From: JBEKYD01 sp049511335
GTDB lineage: Bacteria > Acidobacteriota > Terriglobia > Bryobacterales > Bryobacteraceae
Assembly: GCA_049511335.1 (NCBI GenBank)
Contig: JBEKYD010000005.1
Coordinates: 3,069 to 67,068, forward strand
DNA length: 64,000 bases
Direction: 5' to 3'
Shown: piece after piece, positions 50,189 to 58,949 of the stretch
Layout of the letters: each line of letters opens with the position of its first letter
How positions within the stretch are numbered: the stretch's first letter is position 1
Position numbers and translations under genes: made by a program
The notes under the pieces: generated by a model
Seen by the model: only the letters and a program-made list of their open reading frames with translations
Told to the model about the DNA's origin: nothing
Database searches by the model: none

Positions 50189-50348
50189 TAGCCACGGATA
50201 AACACAGATGAACACAGATAAAACACAGGAGTCAGAAGCCCGGTGGAGCGCCCGCAGCGCCGATATTCCGGCTCCCTCGGCTTCCTCGACTTCTGAATTC
50301 TTGCTTTTCGGTTTCCTATCCGTGTTTATCCGCGGCCATCCGTGGCCT
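50189..50348. repeat. inverted pair of GCCACGGATAAACACAG repeats
   Basis: The left part has AGCCACGGATAAACACAGAT and the right part ATCCGTGTTTATCCGCGGCC, the same repeat in opposite orientation. Between them are GGAGTCAGAAG and TCGACTTCTG units of the other short family. Repeats of this CCACGGATAAACAC type are common in several GC-rich phyla. Confidence 0.7.
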
Positions 50349-50358
50349 ATTTCTTCTA

Positions 50359-50526
50359 CTAGCCGCGGATGCTTTCGCGCTCTTTGACCAGGCGCATCAA
50401 CAGGCGCAGGCGGCGTTCGAAGCTCGGGTCGGATTCGCGCGTATACAGCAGCAGCCGCCGGGCGCGGCGAATGCGCGTTTCCAGCCTGTTGAGTGGGTAT
50501 CGATCGAGCGGCCGGGGGTTCGTCAT
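50359..50526 (-). CDS. 55-aa basic small protein, coupled to the 93-aa ORF
   Basis: The 55-aa frame from ATG 50526 is strongly basic: NRLETRIRRARRLLLYTRES, then FERRLRLLMRLVKERESIRG. Its ATG overlaps the stop of the upstream 93-aa gene in an ATGA arrangement, so translation is coupled. It may form an amphipathic or RNA-binding helix. No family is recognised. Confidence 0.55.
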   Translation of the reverse strand: MTNPRPLDRYPLNRLETRIRRARRLLLYTRESDPSFERRLRLLMRLVKERESIRG

Positions 50527-50804
50527 GCGCTCAGCCTCAAGGTGCGCGCGCTCGCTTGCGCCATCGCCTCGCGGTAGCCGGTGTGCGCCGCCTGCCGCGC
50601 GCCCACCGGCCTTAGCAGACCGCGGTCCAGGAAGATCGCCACCCGGCGGTCGCTCCACCCGTTGATTTCGTTGGGGAAAACCCACCAGCCCGCGCCGGGC
50701 AAGAAGGCGATCCATTGATGCGCATGCATCTCGCTGCGGTACAACTTGGCTCGGGCCGGCCCTTCAGCCGCACCCGCGGGTTTTCGAAAGGCTATGCGGG
50801 ACAT
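50523..50804 (-). CDS. 93-aa small protein of unknown function
   Basis: The product begins MSRIAFRKPAGAAEG and has a well-formed core: EMHAHQWIAFLPGAGWWVFPNEINGWSDRRVAIFL, followed by a basic end (ARTLRLSA). Several Trp and His residues in a short span suggest a folded domain. No family is known to me. I prefer the ATG at 50804 over the longer frame from 50924, which has a low-complexity N-terminus. It is coupled to the 55-aa ORF. Confidence 0.55.
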   Translation of the reverse strand: MSRIAFRKPAGAAEGPARAKLYRSEMHAHQWIAFLPGAGWWVFPNEINGWSDRRVAIFLDRGLLRPVGARQAAHTGYREAMAQASARTLRLSA

Positions 50805-51086
50805 CGGAATGAGAGAGTGCCGGCACAACCGGGTTTTTCTCAGCAAAAGAAATAGGGACTGGCGCGGGGCTCCGGCACCCCGCCGCAGGCTCGCGTTACC
50901 GGCACCTTGTCCGCCGTCGCCCACTTGGTGACGAACTGGCTGAGATTCAGTGAGACTGTTTCAAATCGCGCCGCGCGCGAGCCAGGTCAGCTTACTCTCA
51001 TGAAGAACCGTTGGTGAAGCTGCCAGGCGCCAGACACGCCGGGCTCTGGGGTTGTCGGAGAGAAAGTTCGGAGAGGAAGTAACGCT

Positions 51087-52727
51087 TCAATCGTGCCGCA
51101 CGTAAACCTGGATCCATTCCTGCGCGCTGATTTCCGCCGGTTCGCCGAGCAGCGCGTAGCGGCCCGTGGCCAGCAGGCGCCGCTTAAGCTCGCGCACTTT
51201 CAGGTTGCAGAAGTCGTAGCTCCGCTTCCGTTCCAGAAACTCGAGTCCACGCTCGTCCGGCAGCAGAAGGTATCGCTGCCGGGCCAGCGCCGCGCCCACC
51301 AGGTAGTCCATCTTCAGCGCGTCGGTTTTGCCGGGTACGACCCGGTTCCAGAGGAAGACGTCGGATGCCCCGAACACGGCTTCATCGGGGAAGACCAGAC
51401 TGGCGCCGGAGGGCAGGAGCACGCCGCCGCTCTCCACCCTTCCCCGATAGTCGTAGATCAGAGTATTGATGAAAGCACAGGAATGAAAATCCCCAATCTC
51501 CGGGATGCCGTAGTATACATCCCGCAGACCACGTGCCCGTGCGTCATCGACGATGCGGTCGATCAGCGAGTGCATCGCCGCCGCGTGCGTTGAGCTCACT
51601 CCCCGCAGTGGATGAGGCAGCTCCGCCGTGGCGGCGGTAAGCAGGCATGCGGCAACCGCCAGCGCGCACACGGGCCGGCTTACCGCTTCTTCCCCGCGCG
51701 CGTCCCGCCACGGGAAGAACGCGAACATCAGCACTCCGAAAACGCATGGCATCGACACGTACGGATTCAGCCCGGCGCCGCGCAGGATTAAGAACAGGGC
51801 GGGCGAAGCCGCCAGCCATGCCAACCGCCAGTCGATCGCGAGCGGTTCGATTCGCTTTCGCTTGCGGGCGGCCGACACAAAGGCCGCCAGCGATGCCGCC
51901 AGAAGCGGGATCCCGAGATGCGCCAAACCAAAAACACCATGGCTCAAGGCTTGCCACAGAGGCAAATGGCGGTTGGCGTCCGGGCTCCATTCGGCGTAGT
52001 AGAAGTGTAGCATCGCATAGTTCCCCACCAGAAACCAGAGCGCCGCTGCGTAAGGGATCGCCATCAACGGGAGGCGCTTCGCCATCGACTTCGGCGCCCG
52101 GACGAACTCCGCCGTCAGCAGCGGGCCTAGCATCACCGCCAGGTATACCGGCGCCGTCGCCCGCGCCAGACATGCCATCGACCCGGCGACGCCAGTCAGC
52201 AGCCATGCGCCGCGCGACCCGCTCTCCCGCGCCATCAGGAACCACACCGAGGCCAGCGCCAGGAAGATGTACAGCGAAAGATCCATGCGGAAGTCCGGCA
52301 AACCTCCGGCCCAGTGCAGCGCGCTCTCGAACCACGCGAATGGCAGCGTCAAGCAGACCGCGCGCCACGGCGGGACGTTCCGATAGCGCGTGAAGTACCA
52401 ATAGAGCGACAGCGCCAGGGCAAGCAGCCAAATCCACTGCAGCCAAACGCAAAGCTCGCGCGACGGCTCAAGCACCGGAGCGAGAACGAGCGCTTCCACC
52501 CATGGCAACGCAACCGTGCCGCCGATCGCCCCCGCGCGCAAAGACGCCGCCAAGCCGTGAGTGTGGGCGTACGTGAATACCTCGGCCAGGTTGTTGGCGT
52601 AAGCGCAGGAATCGAGTATCGGTATATGCAGGCGGTAGAACTCGCGGTTTAGATGGACCGCGTAACCGCCCTCCGCCAGCATGATCGCGCAGAGGGCGGC
52701 TAGCGCCCAGCGGAACGAATGGCGCAC
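51087..52727 (-). CDS. polytopic membrane protein, glycosyltransferase C-like
   Basis: This 546-aa protein has about 11-12 hydrophobic segments in its first ~400 residues and a soluble end with RGLRDVYYGIPEIGDFHSC, then YDYRGRVESGGVLLPSG. The early loop HIPILDSCAYANNLAEVF has an acidic residue, as in GT-C glycosyltransferases of the dolichol- or polyprenol-linked type, but the classic DxD motif is not clear. The stop lies close to the clpC stop (both on the minus strand, in tandem). I give the class as tentative. Confidence 0.65.
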   Translation of the reverse strand: MRHSFRWALAALCAIMLAEGGYAVHLNREFYRLHIPILDSCAYANNLAEVFTYAHTHGLAASLRAGAIGGTVALPWVEALVLAPVLEPSRELCVWLQWIWLLALALSLYWYFTRYRNVPPWRAVCLTLPFAWFESALHWAGGLPDFRMDLSLYIFLALASVWFLMARESGSRGAWLLTGVAGSMACLARATAPVYLAVMLGPLLTAEFVRAPKSMAKRLPLMAIPYAAALWFLVGNYAMLHFYYAEWSPDANRHLPLWQALSHGVFGLAHLGIPLLAASLAAFVSAARKRKRIEPLAIDWRLAWLAASPALFLILRGAGLNPYVSMPCVFGVLMFAFFPWRDARGEEAVSRPVCALAVAACLLTAATAELPHPLRGVSSTHAAAMHSLIDRIVDDARARGLRDVYYGIPEIGDFHSCAFINTLIYDYRGRVESGGVLLPSGASLVFPDEAVFGASDVFLWNRVVPGKTDALKMDYLVGAALARQRYLLLPDERGLEFLERKRSYDFCNLKVRELKRRLLATGRYALLGEPAEISAQEWIQVYVRHD

Positions 52728-52739
52728 TTTGCGAGCCGG

Positions 52740-55217
52740 CTAAAACGTATACAACAGCGTGCCCGGCGCCGCTTCAGCGGGAGCCCCGGCGGTTACCGCC
52801 GCTTCCCCTTCGCCCGACACCTGCCGGTAATAGATTCCCGTCTCGCCCAGATAAACCTCCAGCTCAGCCGGCCGCGGCAGGGTACCCTGAATCAGCGATT
52901 CCGACAACGGGTCCTCGATATACTTCTGCAGTGCGCGGCGAAGCGGGCGGGCGCCATAGCTGCGGTCCGCGCAGGTCTTCTCCAGGATGTACTTGGCGGC
53001 TTCGGGCACCAGGCGAATCTTGACCTGCTTGGCCACCAGGTTCGAATTCACCTGGGTAACCAGCAGATCGATGATCTGGATCAGATCGTCGTCGGTAAGC
53101 GAGCTGAACAGAATCACCTCGTCCAGCCGGTTCAGGAACTCCGGATTGAATGCCTTCTTTACTTCACTCCGCACCATTTCTTCGATTTTCGAGGGGAAGC
53201 CCTCGCCGGCCGGAGCCGAGAAGCCCAGATGCCCGCGCTTTTCGAGGAAACGCGCGCCCAGGTTCGAGGTCATGATGATGATGGTGTTCTTGAAATCCAC
53301 CTGGTTGCCCAGGCCGTCGGTCAACTGGCCGTCTTCGAACACCTGCAGCAGGATGTTGTAAATATCCGGATGCGCTTTTTCGATTTCATCCAGCAGGATG
53401 ATCGAATACGGATTGCGCTTCACCCGCTCGGTCAACTGGCCGCCCTCTTCGTAGCCCACGTATCCCGGGGGCGAGCCGATGAGCTTCGAAACCGAATGCT
53501 TTTCCATGTACTCGGACATGTCGAAGCGCACCAGGCTCTTTTCGCTGCCGAACAGGAAGCTCGCGAGCGCGCGCGCGACCTCGGTCTTGCCCACGCCCGT
53601 CGGCCCCAGAAACAGGAACGAACCGGCCGGCCGGTTGCTGGCCTTCAAACCGGCTCGCGAGCGGCGAATGGCGCGGGCCAGCGCGGAAATGGCTTTTTCC
53701 TGGCTGATCACGCGTTTATGCAGCTCCTCTTCGATGCGCAAAAGCTTGGTGATTTCCTCCTCTTTGATTGAGGTCATCGGGACCCCGGTCCAGCGCGCCA
53801 CCACGTCTTCGATGTCGTCCTTGGTCACGCATCCGGTCGAAGAATCGTCCAGGTTGTACTTCTCGCGGAGCTGGCGCATGGTCTCGCGCTCTTTGCGCTC
53901 CTCGTCCGAGTAGAAGCGCGCCTTTTCGAACTCGTGGTTGGCGATGGCGTTCTCCATGCGGTGCACGATGAACTTGATGCGCTTTTGAATATCGGCCAGC
54001 TCGGCCGGCAGCGTGGTCTGCCGCAGCTTCACCCGCGCCCCGGCTTCGTCGATCAGGTCGATGGCTTTGTCGGGCAGAAAGCGGTCCGGGATATAGCGGC
54101 TGGAGGTGTAGACCGCGGTTTCGATGGCTTCATCGGTGTACGCCACGGCGTGAAACTTCTCGTAGCGGTCCTTGATGCCGAACAGGATCTTCACCGCATC
54201 GGTCTCCGATGGCGGCGGCACTTTCACCGCCTGGAAGCGGCGCTCCAGCGACCGGTCTTTTTCGATGGATTTGCGGAATTCGCTCGGGGTGGTGGCGCCG
54301 ATGCACTGAATTTCGCCGCGCGAAAGCGCCGGTTTCAATATGTTCGCCGCATCCAGCGACCCTTCCGCCGACCCAGCCCCCACCAGCGTGTGCAGCTCGT
54401 CGATGAAGATGATGGCGTTCTGATTCTCCATCAACTCCTTCATGATGGTTTTGAGGCGCTCCTCGAACTGCCCGCGATACTTGGTGCCGGCGACGATGAG
54501 CGACAGATCGAGCGCTAGAATCCGCTTATCGGCCAGGAAAGAGGGTACGTCTCCCTCGGCGATGCGTTGCGCCAGCCCTTCCACGATGGCGGTCTTGCCC
54601 ACGCCGGGCTCGCCGATCAGCACCGGGTTGTTCTTGGTGCGGCGGCAAAGAATCTGCACCACCCGCTCCAGTTCGTAATCGCGGCCGATCAATGGGTCCA
54701 GCGTCCCGTCCATGGCCGCCTGGGTGAGGTCGCGGCTGAACTCGGCCAGCAGCGAGCTTTCCTTGGGACGCGCCGAAGCCACTTTCTCGCTCTGCGAACG
54801 CGCCAGTTCCTCGCGAATCGTGGAGAGCCGCAGGCCGCGCTCGTGCAGAATCTCGGCGGCGAAGCACTTCTCTTCCCGCAACAGCCCCAGCAACAGGTGC
54901 TCGGTGCCGATGTGCTTGTGATTCAGGCGCTCGGCTTCCTCGGCGCCGTAAGCCAGCACGCGCTTGCATTCATGGCTCAACGGCAAATCCACCGAGGTGG
55001 AGACCTTCTCCCGAATCGTGGTATGCCCCTCGATCTGCTTGCGGATCGATTCCACCGCGGCGTGGGAACGCAGAAACCGGTTGGCCAACGCCTTGTCTTC
55101 ACGCAGCAGGCCTAACAGCAGGTGTTCAGTCTCGATGTAGGGACTGCCAAACTGGCTGGCTTCATAGCGGGCGAAGAAGATTACCCTACGCGCCTTCTCC
55201 GTGTATCGCTCAAACAT
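52740..55217 (-). CDS. clpC: ATP-dependent Clp protease ATP-binding subunit ClpC
   Basis: This 825-aa AAA+ unfoldase starts with the double Clp_N repeat: YTEKARRVIFFARYEASQFGSPYIETEHLLLGLLRED and a second HKHIGTEHLLLGLLREE. D1 has Walker A GEPGVGKTA near residue 207, D2 has GPTGVGKTE near residue 548, followed by RFDMSEYMEKH and GYVGYEEGGQLTE. The UVR/middle region lies between. The protein feeds substrates to ClpP. Length and order match ClpC rather than ClpB (short middle domain). The C-terminus has an Ala-rich tail. It is followed on the same strand by the membrane protein gene. Confidence 0.95.
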   Translation of the reverse strand: MFERYTEKARRVIFFARYEASQFGSPYIETEHLLLGLLREDKALANRFLRSHAAVESIRKQIEGHTTIREKVSTSVDLPLSHECKRVLAYGAEEAERLNHKHIGTEHLLLGLLREEKCFAAEILHERGLRLSTIREELARSQSEKVASARPKESSLLAEFSRDLTQAAMDGTLDPLIGRDYELERVVQILCRRTKNNPVLIGEPGVGKTAIVEGLAQRIAEGDVPSFLADKRILALDLSLIVAGTKYRGQFEERLKTIMKELMENQNAIIFIDELHTLVGAGSAEGSLDAANILKPALSRGEIQCIGATTPSEFRKSIEKDRSLERRFQAVKVPPPSETDAVKILFGIKDRYEKFHAVAYTDEAIETAVYTSSRYIPDRFLPDKAIDLIDEAGARVKLRQTTLPAELADIQKRIKFIVHRMENAIANHEFEKARFYSDEERKERETMRQLREKYNLDDSSTGCVTKDDIEDVVARWTGVPMTSIKEEEITKLLRIEEELHKRVISQEKAISALARAIRRSRAGLKASNRPAGSFLFLGPTGVGKTEVARALASFLFGSEKSLVRFDMSEYMEKHSVSKLIGSPPGYVGYEEGGQLTERVKRNPYSIILLDEIEKAHPDIYNILLQVFEDGQLTDGLGNQVDFKNTIIIMTSNLGARFLEKRGHLGFSAPAGEGFPSKIEEMVRSEVKKAFNPEFLNRLDEVILFSSLTDDDLIQIIDLLVTQVNSNLVAKQVKIRLVPEAAKYILEKTCADRSYGARPLRRALQKYIEDPLSESLIQGTLPRPAELEVYLGETGIYYRQVSGEGEAAVTAGAPAEAAPGTLLYTF

Positions 55218-55241
55218 AGACTTGTGACGCCCCCCTAAACT

Positions 55242-55976
55242 CTAAAGATACTCCGGTCCGCCTCCAGGTTGCATACCGTGTCGCGTACCGTTTGCCGTGT
55301 TCGGGACCAGTACTCCGTTTTCCAGGCTTAACAGCCGGCTGCACCTTCGGGCAAATCCGAGGTTGTGCGTGACCAAGATCGAGGTGAGATGGTGCGAGCG
55401 GTGCAGATCTTCCAGCAATTCGAAAATCATCTCGCCGGTCCGAAAGTCGAGGTTTCCTGTGGGTTCATCGGCGAGCAGTACGGAAGGCTTGCCCACCAAG
55501 GCACGAGCCAGCACCACGCGTTGTTGTTCGCCTCCCGATAATTCCCCCGCGCGGTGAGACGCCCGCGCGCCTAGCCCGACTTCGCTCAACCTCTCCAGCG
55601 ATTCGCGCGCGGCTTTTCCTCTCGGCACGCCACGAATCAGCAGGGGCATCATCACGTTCTCAACCGCCGAAAACTCCGGCAGGAGATAGTGAATCTGCCA
55701 AACAAATCCAATTTCTCGATTGCGGAAATCCGCCCGGCCAGCTTCAGCGAGTCCTGAAATCTCCCGTCCTCCGTAGTATATCGCACCCTCGGAAGGGCTG
55801 TCCAGACCGCCTAGCAGATGCAGTAACGTGCTCTTGCCCGCCCCGGATTCCCCTACCAGCGCCAGCATCTCCCCGCGCTCCACCTCGAGGTTCAGGCCGG
55901 AAAAAATCGTCAGCACGCTATCCCCCGAGCGATACGACTTCTCCAGGTTCGAAACCCGGATATAGGCTTCTCCCAT
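55242..55976 (-). CDS. LolD/MacB-type ABC transporter ATP-binding protein
   Basis: The product (244 aa from ATG 55976) has Walker A GESGAGKST, Q-loop WQIHYLLPEF, signature LSGGEQQRV, Walker B VLLADEPTGNLD and the switch His in VTHNLGFA. The LSGGEQQRV and GNLD motifs are typical of the LolD/MacB/FtsE group that acts on lipoproteins, peptides or antibiotics. No permease is adjacent, so it is an orphan. The frame extends 7 codons further upstream to a TTG without need. The last ~15 residues (TANGTRHGMQPGGGPEYL) are atypical. Confidence 0.88.
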   Translation of the reverse strand: MGEAYIRVSNLEKSYRSGDSVLTIFSGLNLEVERGEMLALVGESGAGKSTLLHLLGGLDSPSEGAIYYGGREISGLAEAGRADFRNREIGFVWQIHYLLPEFSAVENVMMPLLIRGVPRGKAARESLERLSEVGLGARASHRAGELSGGEQQRVVLARALVGKPSVLLADEPTGNLDFRTGEMIFELLEDLHRSHHLTSILVTHNLGFARRCSRLLSLENGVLVPNTANGTRHGMQPGGGPEYL

Positions 55977-56023
55977 CTGAACGCTACGATAGCGCAAATA
56001 CTATCCGCCGGTTGGCTGCACTC

Positions 56024-56071
56024 AAAACTGAAAACTGACGACTGACAACTGACAACTGACAACTGACAACT
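56024..56071. repeat. tandem ACTGACAACTG repeat array
   Basis: The unit AACTGAC is repeated in tandem (GACAACTGACAACTGACAAC) just upstream of ribBA. It is the densest example of this family in the window. Confidence 0.8.
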
Positions 56072-56094
56072 GCAGCCTACTACAATGAAACCGA

Positions 56095-57225
56095 ATGCCC
56101 TTTGTCTCAGTGCCGGAAGCGCTCGAAGAAATCCGCGCCGGACGGATCCTGGTGGTGGTGGACGATGAAGACCGCGAAAACGAAGGCGATCTGACCATCG
56201 CGGCCGAAAAGGTCACCCCGGAGATTATCAATTTCATGGCCACCCACGGCCGCGGCCTGATTTGCCTGCCGCTCACCGCCGAACGATGCGATGCCCTCCG
56301 CCTGCCCCTGATGAGCGAGCGCAACACCTCCAATTTCGGTACCGCCTTTTGCGAATCCATCGACGCACGCGCGGGCGTGACCACAGGCATTTCCGCCGCC
56401 GACCGCACCCTCACCATCCGCAAAGCCATCGCCCGCGATTGCCGGCCCGAAGATCTGGCCCGCCCCGGCCATGTTTTCCCCCTCCGCGCCCGCGATGGCG
56501 GCGTGCTGGTCCGCGCCGGACAAACCGAAGCCGCAATCGACCTGGCGCGCATGGCCGGTCTCGACAGCTCCGGCGTGATCTGCGAAATCATGAACGACGA
56601 CGGCACCATGGCGCGCGTTCCTCAACTCGAAGCGTTCTGCGCCCGCCACAATTTGAAAATGCTGTCCGTGGCCGAGTTGATCCGCTACCGCATGAAGACC
56701 GAGCGCTTCCTGCGCCGCGCCGCCGAAGGCTCGATCGATACCGAATTCGGCCTTTTCCGCACCATCGCCTACACCAGCGAGCTGAGCCCCGAATTCCACA
56801 TGGCGCTGGTGCGCGGTGACGTGGCCGGAGCCGAAAACGTCCTGGTCCGCATGCACGCCCGCTGCCTCTATGGCGATGTGTTCGGTTCCACCGGCTGCGA
56901 TTGCCAGCGCCTGGTGCGCGAATCTCTGCGGCGCATCGCGGCTGAGGATTGCGGTGTGCTGGTGTACATGCACGAAAGCGGCCCCGGATTTCGCGTGGAT
57001 ACCAATAACGGGCAGCCCGCCTGCCTCGTCTCCCATAACCGCGAGTTTCGCCATTACCAGGGCGCCGAGGGCCAGCGCCTGCTGCAGCATGAGCACGGCA
57101 TTGGCGCGCAAATCCTCTCCGATCTCGGCCTCCATACCATTCGCCTGCTCACCAACCATCCCCGCCGCATCGTCGCCCTGGAAGGCTTCGGAATTCAGAT
57201 CGTCGAACAGGTGCCGGTAGGGTAA
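56095..57225 (+). CDS. ribBA: riboflavin biosynthesis protein RibBA, GTP cyclohydrolase II domain degenerate
   Basis: This 376-aa protein has an intact N-terminal 3,4-dihydroxy-2-butanone-4-phosphate synthase (DHBPS) domain: VVVDDEDRENEGDL, then GLICLPLT, DARAGVTTGISAADRT, and RPGHVFPL. It makes the four-carbon riboflavin precursor. The C-terminal half keeps the zinc Cys set (ARCLYGDVFGSTGCDC) and LLTNHPRR, but the RQEGRGIGL-type loop reads HESGPGFRV and its following helix is replaced. The protein also ends early at IVEQVPVG. The second activity is therefore uncertain. The upstream spacer is a tandem repeat. Confidence 0.9.
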   Translation: MPFVSVPEALEEIRAGRILVVVDDEDRENEGDLTIAAEKVTPEIINFMATHGRGLICLPLTAERCDALRLPLMSERNTSNFGTAFCESIDARAGVTTGISAADRTLTIRKAIARDCRPEDLARPGHVFPLRARDGGVLVRAGQTEAAIDLARMAGLDSSGVICEIMNDDGTMARVPQLEAFCARHNLKMLSVAELIRYRMKTERFLRRAAEGSIDTEFGLFRTIAYTSELSPEFHMALVRGDVAGAENVLVRMHARCLYGDVFGSTGCDCQRLVRESLRRIAAEDCGVLVYMHESGPGFRVDTNNGQPACLVSHNREFRHYQGAEGQRLLQHEHGIGAQILSDLGLHTIRLLTNHPRRIVALEGFGIQIVEQVPVG

Positions 57226-57303
57226 ACAGCCAAGCCACTCCAAAAAATCCGCTGCTCTCCGTCCTACTCTACAGGCCATGATCTGATTCTTTCCCAGCCC
57301 TTA

Positions 57304-57357
57304 CGATCGCGGCTCGGAAAGGCGGCCCTCCGCGCTGCGAGCGTAGGGAGCGGTTGC
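57304..57357. repeat. split copy of the CGGTCGCGGCTCGG repeat
   Basis: CGATCGCGGCTCGG at 57304-57317 and GTAGGGAGCGGTTGC at 57343-57357 are the two halves of the family seen at 16240-16314 and 17351-17379. The centre is replaced by other sequence. Confidence 0.65.
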
Positions 57358-57418
57358 TGAATACGTCCCGGCTACACCTTTTCTGCCGATAAGCCGATAA
57401 GCATCTAGGAGAAGAACC

Positions 57419-58456
57419 TTGCCGCATCGAGCGCCGGCGAGAAAGCCAGTTAAAATCGAAGCCGCCCAGCACGCACCCCAGTATGCCCCGAGGCGCCGTC
57501 AACCCCTCGCCCCCAGGCCCGGTTCGGCATCCCGGTTCGCGCTGGGGTTCGCATTCGCGGTCGTCGCAGCCCTGGCGCAAACAGGCGCGCCGGCCAAGGC
57601 AACCGGCGCCGCGGTTCCGGCGGACCGTCATGCATTTCTTCGCTGGGTCGCGAGCAGCAAGGTTTTTAACAACGTCAACCGCGACGACGCCCGCGCCGCG
57701 CTCAAGGTTTCCTCCGAGATCCTGGCGCAACAGAAGGGCTATATCGTGGACACCACCGTCGACATCGTCGACAGCATGACCGAGATCGGGGAGCGCTTGC
57801 GGAGCCATTCGGTCGAACTGGTCACGCTGGGCGTCCCCGATTACATGGAACTCGAAAGCAGCAAGCTGCTCGTGCCGGTCCTGACCGATGTCCGAACTTC
57901 TCAAGGAGGGCCCCAGTACTCTTACGTATTGCTGGTCGGCCCAGCGTCGGCGGCGACATCGGTGGCCGGTTTGCAAGGCAAAAACATTCTGATGTCGGCG
58001 CGGGGTTCGGGGTTGGCCGGCGTGGCGTGGCTTGATGTTCTGCTCGCCAAACAGAAGCTCGGGCGCTTCGCGTCCTTCTTCGCCTCGACCAAAATGGCCG
58101 CCAAGCCGCAGGCCTGCATTTTGCCGCTCTTCTTCGGCACCGTGGACGCTTGCGTGGTGGACGAGGTCAATCTCAATCTGGCCAAGGAGATGAATCCTCA
58201 GTTGGGAAGGCTCAGAGTGCTCGCCCGCTCCCCTCCCATCATCGAAAGCGTGATTGCCGTGCCAACCGAACCGCATCCTCTACAGAAGGAGTTGATCGAG
58301 TCCATGCTCTCGCTCCACGAGGACCCGCGCGGCCGTCAACTCCTGATGGTCTTCAAAACCGACCGCCTGGTGCCGATCCAACCGGGCGATTTCGACTCGG
58401 CCCGTGAGCTCTGGAGGGATTATTGGCGCCTGTCGGGCGCGCCCTCGCACCGGTAG
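57419..58456 (+). CDS. PhnD-like phosphate/phosphonate ABC transporter substrate-binding protein
   Basis: This 345-aa protein (TTG start, AGGAG 7 nt upstream) has a long basic N-terminus, then a signal-like segment (FALGFAFAVVAALAQTG). The type II periplasmic binding fold follows: YIVDTTVDIVDSMTEIGERLRSHSVELVTLGVPDYMEL, then VLLVGPASAATSVAGLQGKNILMSARGSGLAG and FFGTVDACVVDEVNLN. This matches PhnD-like proteins that bind phosphonate or phosphite. No permease or ATPase is adjacent. The basic leader (RAPARKPVKIEAAQ) may be a misplaced start, but no better start is in frame. Confidence 0.75.
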   Translation: MPHRAPARKPVKIEAAQHAPQYAPRRRQPLAPRPGSASRFALGFAFAVVAALAQTGAPAKATGAAVPADRHAFLRWVASSKVFNNVNRDDARAALKVSSEILAQQKGYIVDTTVDIVDSMTEIGERLRSHSVELVTLGVPDYMELESSKLLVPVLTDVRTSQGGPQYSYVLLVGPASAATSVAGLQGKNILMSARGSGLAGVAWLDVLLAKQKLGRFASFFASTKMAAKPQACILPLFFGTVDACVVDEVNLNLAKEMNPQLGRLRVLARSPPIIESVIAVPTEPHPLQKELIESMLSLHEDPRGRQLLMVFKTDRLVPIQPGDFDSARELWRDYWRLSGAPSHR

Positions 58457-58460
58457 TGGC

Positions 58461-58715
58461 GCAGGCTGGACAGCCTAATGCCACATACTTTTGTCTCCAT
58501 GAGACACCCGCATAAGATGTAGGGCGGACGCCCTCGTCCGCCCCTCGTCCGCCGCCGGCCCCCCGGCCGGCTCTTCGCCGGTGTCGGAGGCTTGGTGCAT
58601 GGGGAAAAGAGCGGGACGAGGGCGTCCCGCGCGGACCAGGGGGTCCGCCCTACTAAACTAATGATGCCGTGCTGGCTCTTTGCGAAAGTATGTGGCATTG
58701 GGCTGTCCAGCCTGC
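58461..58715. repeat. MITE-like element with ~31-bp terminal inverted repeats
   Basis: The left end GCAGGCTGGACAGCCTAATG and the following CCACATACTTT match the reverse complement of the right end with one mismatch. The interior (58519-58653) has a second inverted pair, GTAGGGCGGACGCCC and GGGGTCCGCCCTAC. There is no ORF for a transposase. A decayed relative lies at 5031-5240. Terminal repeats plus lack of coding fit a non-autonomous mobile element. Confidence 0.8.
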
Positions 58716-58792
58716 TGGGCCGAGAGTCCGAGCTCCTGAGGTCGCCCGGCCGTTCCCAGGCATTGAAGAAAATTGGATGCGCGTGGGAAACC

Positions 58793-58864
58793 GGTGGGAC
58801 AGACGATCGTTTTTGGTCGTCTGTCGAATGGCTGCGGCCTCGCAAAGGCTGACAACCACAAAAA
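58793..58864. repeat. palindromic dispersed repeat, copy C (truncated)
   Basis: It starts GGTGGGACAGACGATCG like copy A but stops at CTGACAACCACAAAAA, without the closing arm. The left flank motif AGTCCGAGCTCCTGA at 58725-58739 resembles the flank of copy D. Confidence 0.75.
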
Positions 58865-58949
58865 GCCTCTCAGCTTCGCTTTGCCGCTACGTTTGCGGGC
58901 TATGCTACGCTAACCACGAATCGGGAGCCAAAACAGAATCCGGTTCACC

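Larger units (their letters stand above)
58457..58949. other. 493-bp gene-free stretch built of repeats
   Basis: The stretch between the PhnD-like and amidohydrolase genes holds the MITE-like element (58461-58715), a flank motif AGTCCGAGCTCCTGA (58725-58739) and a truncated palindromic repeat (58793-58864). I see no supported gene. Confidence 0.6.

Noticed and set aside
56024..56071. CRISPR-like short array
   Set aside because: Units are 7-11 bp with no spacers of unique sequence, and no cas genes are in the window.
56000..56094. Possible FMN riboswitch before ribBA
   Set aside because: The spacer is a short tandem repeat and far too small for an FMN aptamer.
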